Shown one piece after another: positions 27,681 to 37,100 of a stretch of DNA of 64,000 nucleotides. Location of the stretch: assembly GCA_964017195.1 (NCBI GenBank), contig OZ024890.1:21823201-21887200 (forward strand), read 5' to 3'. This DNA comes from Siderastrea radians (Eukaryota; Cnidaria; Anthozoa; Scleractinia; Rhizangiidae). The notes under the pieces are model-generated. The model saw nothing but the letters and a program-made list of their open reading frames with translations. It was not told the origin of the DNA and ran no database searches. Made by a program: the position numbers and the translations under genes. Positions within the stretch are counted from its first letter, which is position 1, and each line of letters opens with the position of its first letter.

Positions 27681-30600
27681 TACACTGCCAGAACGCACTT
27701 GTTACACTTTCAGACACAGGCTAACAGAACTAGCCAATAAAGCAACCCAAAACCTTACAGAACTGACACAGTGCACTACCAAAACCGCACAGAAACCCAC
27801 CTCACAGTATCCAATAACTCACAGAACTCACATGTTGGCCAACTTGTGTTGGTAAACTCAAATTGGTGTGTGTGAACGACACAGCAACGTGTTGGCAAAC
27901 TGTTGGCGAAAAGTTGGTGAGAATAGAGACAACTTCTATTTGTTTCTTTGTTAATGCTTTTAGTTCTATTTTTAAGTTTGACGTGTGAGGGCCGCTTAAC
28001 AAAAGCTCATGAAACTAAATCGGCCTTCACACGTCAAACTAATGTTGGCCAAATCGTGTTGGCAAACTCAAATTGGTGCGTGTGAACGACACAACATGTT
28101 GACAAACTGTTGGCGAGAATAGAGACAAGCTCTAATTGGCACGATTTGACCAACATTAGTTTGACGTGTGAAGGCCGCTTAACACGTGCCCGTTACGAAA
28201 ACAAACTATCTCAACTGACAGATTATACAACAAAGAACAGAACGGGCGCATTACACTGCCAAAAACTCAAAGAACTGGCACGATATGTCAGACCTTAAAA
28301 CGTCACAGAACGGACACACTGCTCTACTACAACTCATTGCAACATTACAATCCTCAAGCGAAGCTCACAGAAGTCACACATTTCACAACAAACTGAAGGA
28401 TTGTGGTATTTGTAGTAGCATGAATCCATCGTGATAATGAAAATGACAAAACTCCTAGTTCCCAACTTTATTAATAACGACACAGGCAGTCCACAACTCG
28501 CATATACAGCTCCAAGATCGAGAGGTCAAGCTGTTGTTCGATTTTAGTTTCGATTTGTGGATTGCGAGTGGAGGGCTGTTTCTCACAAGTGCCCATTGTG
28601 ATACACAAAAGAATTATGCACGAAAATTTGTCGAATTTTTGTGCTGTTCTTCTTTAATTATGGAGTATGGAAACAAATAGAAATTCAACGCTTTCAGCTA
28701 CAATGTTGTCCTTATTTTGTCTCATGGGCATATTTCAACGCAAGCTTTTTTTTAAAGTTTGTTTTAGGCGAAAGGACGTCTTTTCAAACAGGAAAACTTA
28801 ATATGTCGGAGAGTCTCCAGGGCTGGAGCTGCAGTAGTGCCTGTACACCTCCTCAATACTGTCATCTGCCACGCTGCACAAACGTTGCTTTTCCACAAAC
28901 GTTCACTGGCTCAGGAAAGGTAGGCCATGCTTACAAGAAATTCATGCAAGTATCAATATACTAGAACAATACCACATCTCTCGCCAATTGTCGAAAACGT
29001 TCTGGCTTTTTTCACTAATAGTAACGCAGAATAGTTTGATCAGAAAAAAAATCAAATAGCTGGTTTCATAAATATTACTTTAGATGCATAGCTAGTTTCT
29101 GTATTAAAAAAACAACCCCTTTAGCTCCATTTATCCTCTTTATTTTTTTATTCTTTCCCCTTTGGCCATTGTTTTTATCTCGTAATTTTACCTTCGTTGT
29201 TGCTAATAATGCAGCTAGAAATTACTCATCGTTTTCATAGGCTAAATTAGACTGTTAGAACAGCTTCCTTACCTGTATTTTTAGGTCCAGGTTCACGTGT
29301 CAGTGAGCCATGGTGAGGAGTTTGCACGTGTTCACTCGCCTTCTGCTTTGTGGATTCAGTCCGTGAGTAGACGCGGGTTTGAAGCATGTGTGCGTGAGCC
29401 AGGTATTGTATCAAATGCAACTGGAGTCATAAACTGGATTGCTTTCCAAGATCAACCGCAGATAACACATGGAAGCGTTACTTTCAAAGGAATATGGACA
29501 ACGGAGACCAAGTGCGACAAAGTTTCATTTGGAAAGGTTAGGCAACCACAGTGTTCACTCAAAGTAGGAAAAAATTCCACTTTCCATTAGCGTTAATAAG
29601 CCATTGTACATTATTAACAAGGATTTATGAAAATTTTATAGAGCTTTGGTGGAAGGCCTTCTGTGTTTGTCTCCGCTAAGTACGCTCGTGCCACAAAGCC
29701 GGACGACGCCATGTATTTTTGGTTGGAGAATGTGGATTCGAAAAGTTTTGAAGTATGCATGAGGGAATTCTTGCCATTTGAAGGCAGACACCAGGATACA
29801 ATTGTGGTGAGTAGTAGTCTAAAGACATGATATTTCTTCTCTATGAGTTCAGATTTGTTGCCGTCGATAACTGGTAGTTGAGCGTATTAGGATAGTAATT
29901 ATCCTTGGGCTTTTGGTGAAGTTCGCAAGAATTAAGCTCACAAAAATTAATGCAGACTATTTTTTGCACCTGAAGCTATATACTTTTTGGAATTTCGCGA
30001 CTGTTTAACCGGTCTATATTGCGCGATTTTGGCAAATTTGGCGAAAAAAAAAACAAAACAAAACACGAAAAGAAACTAGTAAGAGTTAAAGCAAGCAAGG
30101 TATATTATCGTCACAATCAAGAACAAAACAAGATATTAACACTCACAAAAGATGTCTAGAGTGAAAAATGATGACTGTGGCAGTAATCTTTAATTTTCAC
30201 ATTGTACATGTCCTAAATATTGAGTTAATAACTTTTTTCTTTTTGCTAGGACTGGTTTGCTTTCATCGGCAATGGTTCTGATTTCAATTTCACGTTGACC
30301 GGAGAAGCGGTTTTTCCCAACATCGGCACTCCAAGAGCTAACGACAACTATGGATTCTGTCAAGTATTGTGTTTTGATAAGCAGCTGTCAATTATCACTG
30401 TTAATTAATTAAAAAATAGTTCTCTATTGAGTTTTGAAGAGAACTTTGAAATGTGCAACCAAAATATAAACTTCTGCTTTAATTGGATAAAGACATGGAA
30501 TTTTAAATTCTCCATATAAAATTAAGGCTTGTTCAAAAGTGGCATTAGTAAGCTAAGTTAAAATACTGACAATTTCTATTTTCTTCCACAAAATCATGAT

Positions 30601-31063
30601 CAAGCTTACACGTCATGAGAATCAAAGAAATGATCAGCAAAGAAAAAATGTCCTGACGTTTTAAAAAATTTTCCCATTTAGTAGCATAAGAAGTATTTGG
30701 AGAGCAGTGGGGAGAACTTGCATGTTGATACGGCCCACGACACAAGTATAAATCACACCTACAAATTGTAAGCGACATGGTACCCGGCCAGGGCGTGTCG
30801 TAAGCATGTCGCGGGTGAAACATTTGTTCCACTAAAATTGGCCCTTAATATGAGCCCTCGTTTCTTCAACACTGAAAGACGGCGAAATTAGAAAATCACA
30901 TGTTAATTTACAAGCAATGTGTTTTTCCTCGAGTCCTTTGTTTAGCATGTCCTGAGGTAGATGCCCTGTTGAAAAACAAAATGGTATGGTTGCGAAACAT
31001 TGTTATCCTGATATAAAAAATTTCAAATCCAATTATTTAATAGTAATAATAATAATAACAATG

Positions 31064-31094
<31 letters not shown>

Positions 31095-31136
31095 TAATAA
31101 TTGTAATAATAATAATAATAATAATCATATAATAAA

Positions 31137-31176
<40 letters not shown>

Positions 31177-34100
31177 TGACTTTATTTAATGAGGGTAACA
31201 TAATTTACTGGTTGCCCAGTAGTTTACAATATGGCCCTCCCTAATTCTACATAAAATAGAAAAAAGAAAAATATATATGACACGATTAAAACCGCAACCT
31301 AATTAACTACTGTACATACTATATTCTAATGACTAATAATAAAAATTTGAACTTTATACTAATAAGATCTAAAAAAGGCTGCTAACTTCAAAGTGTGACG
31401 AAGTGTGACAAGTAATCTCCCCAGCTAAAGACTAGCTTGTTTATTCATCTTCACAGCAAGTCCATTACAACACTACCTTTTACGCGTCACCAGCTGTCCT
31501 GGTTTCGGTTCATCATCAGTATGACCGTAAAGCAAAAACAAACATTCCACCAGAAAACAACATCATCACGGCATGGGTGGAGGTAAGATATTACTATTTT
31601 TTGCCGTGTGCGAGTCTTTACTTCAAATTCTCCTACCTTTTTAAGACTTTCACAACGAACGTCTCGAATCAATAGTTTTGCGTAAAAACAAATATTTTTT
31701 CAAAAACAGAGATCAAACTACAATAATAGAAACAAACACCCTAAAAATGTGGAAATTGGGTTAAAATGGACCGACCAACAGACAAAAATCAGGAAACTAA
31801 TGACAGTTCTTTTCATTTTAGGACGTTGGTCTTACTTCAATGAAGGTTTGCGTTAAAGATCTGGGTGGGGCAGGCAGGAAACATGATCCGCTGTCTGTCA
31901 GTTATATTGTCATTGGAGGTGCGTTTACGTCATAGAATGCCAGTCGAGGTTCATGAGAAATTCGTCAACAACAAACTGACTAACAAGGAACTCACCCACA
32001 ACAATCTCACCTACTAAAAACTCACCCAGAACAAACTTGCACACAACAAACTCACCCACAACAAACTCGTGCACAGCAACTTATTATTTTTATTTAATCG
32101 TATTTGCCGAAGAGTCTACACTCTGATATAGTAGCTAAACAAAGTCGCGCAAGAAACTCGCTCAACAAACTCTCGTAAAACAAACTCGCCCACAAAAAGC
32201 TCACCCAGAACAAACTCGGCCACAGCAAACGTGCCCACAGCAAATTCCCTCCCCCCCCTCCCCCAGATAAACTCGCACAAAACAAATTGTTAACTTACAC
32301 TAGTACTAGTGTAAAATTCTAACATGACTTATTATACCACAGTGAATTGCATTCTGCTCTCTCTGTTCGTTAATAAAGTGTTTGCATCAAAAATAATAAT
32401 AACTTCCAATGAAATGAACCCGTTAAGCTCTGACGAACACTTCATCTAAAGAGAGCCTAAGGTTGGCTTGGCTTGGAGGATTGCTATGGAGTAAATTGCT
32501 CATATATATATTTTTAATTACAATCAGACTTCATCCTTCTCTTTCCGCAGATCTCGATCCTTGCCTCAATGTTATCTGCCCATCGTTTGGAGTCTGTAAG
32601 ACATACAGTGCTCATGAAGCACGCTGTGTGTGTTTCAAAGACTGCCCCTCTTATCAGGATCCAGTGTGCACCGCGAATGGAACAACATATGACAACAAAT
32701 GCTGGCACGAGTTGAGCTACTGTAGAGGACTGGAGAATAACTTTGTTTATCACCCAGGAAGCTGTGAAGGTAAGAGAGGGACTCAAACACGGGTCCTTAC
32801 ATTAAAATAAACAAACAAACAAACAAACAAACAAACAAAAAGCAAAATAAAACATTACTTGTTTATCTTAAAACAAGCACATTTAATGCATTTCGAATAT
32901 TGCCCAGAAAAACTGTTAGCGATACTTCGCTTTGATACAAGATCTCCAGCTTGTCAATTCACATATGAATTTCATATATTCATAATTTCATCTTCATCTT
33001 TCCCGGGTATATTACAAACTAATTTAATGACCACATCCCAGTTGGCTTGTTAGCTTAATTGGTTAGAGCGCTGCACCGGTATCGATGGGGTGAGGGTTCG
33101 AATCCCGGCAAGCCTGATTTTTTCAGGCTTTCTTTCGCAACTGCATAAGTTGCGTTAGTAACTGCGAGGGTCTTCTTTACATTTATTAGGCTACTTCTCT
33201 TAGTCATAATTTTCTTTTCTTGTTATTTTTCTTAAAGTTGAAGTCCAGGAAAAAGCCTTATCGCTGTTTTATTCTTTCTGCACAGGTTTCCCAACTGTTC
33301 GAGGCCGTTTGGATCTTCTCCGTGTTCGAAAATGGACCGATTCAACCTGTAAGACAGTCGCTTTCCCGCCATATCGCTTCTATCCGGACAAAAAGGTTTA
33401 TGTCCAAGTCACTGTCAATCACATGAAACAAAATGACTCCGTGACAGTTCACGACGCCGTCACGTCATGGACTGAGAACGTCAACACGAAAAACTTCACC
33501 GTATGTGTGATGCAAGCTGGGAGAAACAGTGGAGATAACTTAAATCCCTTTGCGACCGTCGATTGGCTCGCATATCAAGGAGCACCGCCCGAAGGAATGA
33601 CGGGAACAGTTAAGATGCAAAAATGGTGGTCTGGAACCAAATGCGCAGATGTGACTTTTCCTAAGGTAGGATGAGAAAATAACTCCAAGAGTGACCTCTT
33701 CGTGTACTCATATACTTCAGGATTTATGTTAAATACCAACCGAGGTGTCTATAAAATGACTACGTACAAAATGCCAAGTATATTGTCACAAATTACTCTC
33801 TAGAAAAAAATCGATAGAATTTGCAATATTTACTCAGAAAATGCCGCCCCCATATACGGCTGGTTTTCTTAAAATGTCATTAAAATTCTAAAACTTAAAC
33901 TGAGGCCTTATCAAATCTCCTTTTTTAATATATTCTACAAACCAGTGAGATAAAACTTAAGGAAAAATTCATGTCGATACAAAAGCTTCGCTTTAGAAAT
34001 AAAGCCTTTTGACATATGATTAAATTTGTGACAGCCCGAGACAGGTATTCTCAAAATTTATTGGCATATACAAAGCCAATATTTTCGTGCCACTTTTCAA

Positions 34101-37100
34101 TTTTCAAATCTTCTCAAAAATTTCTGAAGGGAAACTAGGATTCTAATCGACCTTTATGACCGAAATGTTGGCGGACGCATCTTAGTTCTTGCAAATTTTT
34201 TAAAGAGAAATTTGCTTTCTCGATAACTTTGTTCTGAAGATTACCACAGGATCTGAAATTGCGCTAGTTGTTACTTTTCATCTATCGTTTGACTATAATG
34301 ATTATGCTTCTAAATCTTCTTCATGCAAGAAATCTCATTTCATCATGTTGGTGAAAACCAAGAACTAGACTAGACTACGAGCAGTCTCTCTTTCCGCTCA
34401 AGGATAGTCGAGGGAAGCGAACGAGCGAGCGGGCACGAACATGGCCTGTCGCGTTGAAACGTGACGCGCGTGTCGCGTGACGCGCGTGTCGTAACTATCA
34501 TCTTTAAGAGCGTGATTGGATGCATGCTCTGGATGGCTTAATTTCAACCCACTCGAAGTTTATTCAGTGAGTCCGTCAGTCAGCCAGCCAGACAGTCAGT
34601 CATTCAGCCAGCCAGTCAGTCAGTCAGGCAGTCAGTCAGTCAGTCAGTCAGTCTGCCAACCCATTTAGTCTGATGCCACTTGAGGAAATTGATGTATCTC
34701 TTTATTGGCACCTGGAGACCTTTTGCCATGCCGTGGCTGCCAGTATACCATATCAGTGCAAGGCAATGCCTTCCCTCACAGCTCAAACAGGTGGCACATA
34801 CCCATATAGCTTCTTATGTGTGGTGTGGTCTCATTTAACACTGCTCTTAGTGATCTCTTGTGACAGACATCCACTAGTAACAAGTGCCCCTTCGTTGATA
34901 AAGTTTGAGTTATGGCGATGCACTTACAGTTTTGTAGAACTGAATTCAATACCATTTTTAAATTGGCTTTCGTATCTTATGCAGAACAAGTTTAAAGAGA
35001 CGCCTGTAGTTCTTGTCACAGCAGAACATCTGAGGATTGGTAAGGAGTATGATGCCTCTCTTATCTGGACAGAGGATACAACCCAGGGTTCGTTTAAAGT
35101 TTGTCTTCGTGAAATGCAGAACTTTGATGGAAAACACGAAGACATTAACGTGGTATGTACCAAAAACCTTTTGTTTGCGAAACACTTTCACTGTGGGCTT
35201 GCAACTTCATGTTGAGGATCCACGATTTTAAGTTCGAAACCGGTAATGTTTTAAGAGCGACGCTGTTGTGGAATTGGGAGGGCGTGGGATGATGGGCTGA
35301 GAAAAGACTCGGTAACTTTTATTCTTTCCTCCTATCTGTTGAAACTGAGTGCTCGTGGCTTTTGATGCCCATCTTGTTGGGTGAACTTTCAATCTGTTAT
35401 TTATTTTATCCAAAAAGTAAAAAAAATTACAAGGTAACCGTGTGAATACCGAGGCATAGTGTTTTCTACGTACCATCAGTTGAAATACAGTACGAACAAC
35501 GACCATAAGTAAAGATATCTGGCCAATCAAATGCAAAAAACTCAAGAATCATTAATCGTAGCTCAAAATGAAACGTGCCACCGTCTCGGAGTCAAGCGTG
35601 GTGTGGGAAAGGCGTGGAAGCTAATTGTCCTGATTGTTTTGATAGATCCAATCGGATCATATCTCTTAAGAAATTACTAACTAAATACAAAATCATGTTA
35701 TGCTGTGTTTTTGTTGCAGAGCTGGTTGGCCTTTTCTAAATTACACAAACCATTTTTTACTGAACATGGCTCCGTCGGGTTTCCAAACACAAAGCCACCA
35801 ACAGATGAAAATAACAACGCTTATTGTGAGGTAAGTTTACAAGAAACAGGCATTGTAATTTAACCTGTTAAAAGGCTACATTTTCGCTGTCCTTACGCTA
35901 CAGCTAACATGACAGTGGCCAACTCGATGGCGCTCCTTTGGCCTCTGTGCACGTACTTCCTCATATTGTGGTTTTCTTTTACGCTTCTTTATAGTAAATG
36001 GTTGTAAAATAACTGTTAATGTCAATGCTGTAAACAGTGTGAAATAAAGTTGAAAGTTAAGCAGAATGCATTTTAAAAAACCCAATATAATTAAAATCTT
36101 AATTCGTTATCTTAATTGATAGTTTGTCAAGTTTGAAAGAAGCTACAACGCAACACCAACAGTTTTGACATCAGCCAATCACAGCACAACAGCAACTGGA
36201 AACTCAGCACCAGTTCACAACGGGATTACCACGTGGATTGAGGTAAAAATTTGTTCCCAAGAAAAATTATACAGTGTATTCTTTTAACGGGACACTTGCT
36301 TTTGCAACCGTCGGTAAGGCAGTGTCTCTCGATCTTGGAGAAAGATAAAATAGAGGACTGAAATACAACGTGGACGACAGGGACGAATTACACTTGACAG
36401 TGTAAAAGAGGTATCCGTCTTAGTGAAGCGGTTTTTCTTAGAGAGAGGTAAAGTTAAGGACTTGACGTAGGACAGGAACAATTAACAGTGACTCTAAGAG
36501 GTAGAGTTGTATATGACCTAATCGCCAACGAAGCGGACAGTGGGAGAAGAATAAAGGAAGCAAAGTTTTTTCTGTTTTTTAATTTAAAACCTTGGCTTTC
36601 CAAATAAGGTAGTGATGGTGTTATGTCAATATGACAAGAGAAGAAAGCCAATCAGAAGGCTCACAGAAAACTGCAATATCTTACGATAGGTAAAACACAG
36701 TAATATAAGAGATGATTGTCTCTAAGAAAAGATTTTACGATGCTAAATCATCCAAACAAGTTGAACCGGACGGAATGTAAAATTATTGTACCGATTGATT
36801 TGCAGAATGTGAATGCCTCGGGATTTAGAGTCTGCGTCAAGGAATTGTATGCGATCAGATATGATCCCGTGTCAGTGAACTATGCTGTTCTAACAGGTCA
36901 GTGTGTTAAAAAGCAATGATAGCAATCATAGGTTTTTGTTTTGACTGTCTAGAATGAGCTTTGAATTGTTTTGGGTTAGCATTGTTTAATTGTTAAAAAC
37001 GCGGCAGAAAACCATTCAAAGCAAACATGGCGTTTCTTTCAGCTTAATTCAGGAAAACTTTTTGTTGCAAAAGGTCACACGAGATTGATGTGGTAATATA

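Larger units (their letters stand above)
26786..28400 (+). repeat. Degenerate 3' flank of the satellite, class-B-like monomers
   Basis: Words such as CACAGAACTGACACA, CACTACCAAAACC and CAAAAACTCACAGAAC recur irregularly at roughly monomer spacing. These resemble the repeat at 60.7-64 kb more than the adjacent class A array. An (AC)n microsatellite and a MITE cluster interrupt it. Confidence 0.6.

Noticed and set aside
33041..33116. Functional tRNA gene
   Set aside because: Acceptor, A box and B box look right, but the anticodon stem does not pair and a SINE-type tail follows; a second similar copy lies at 41637.
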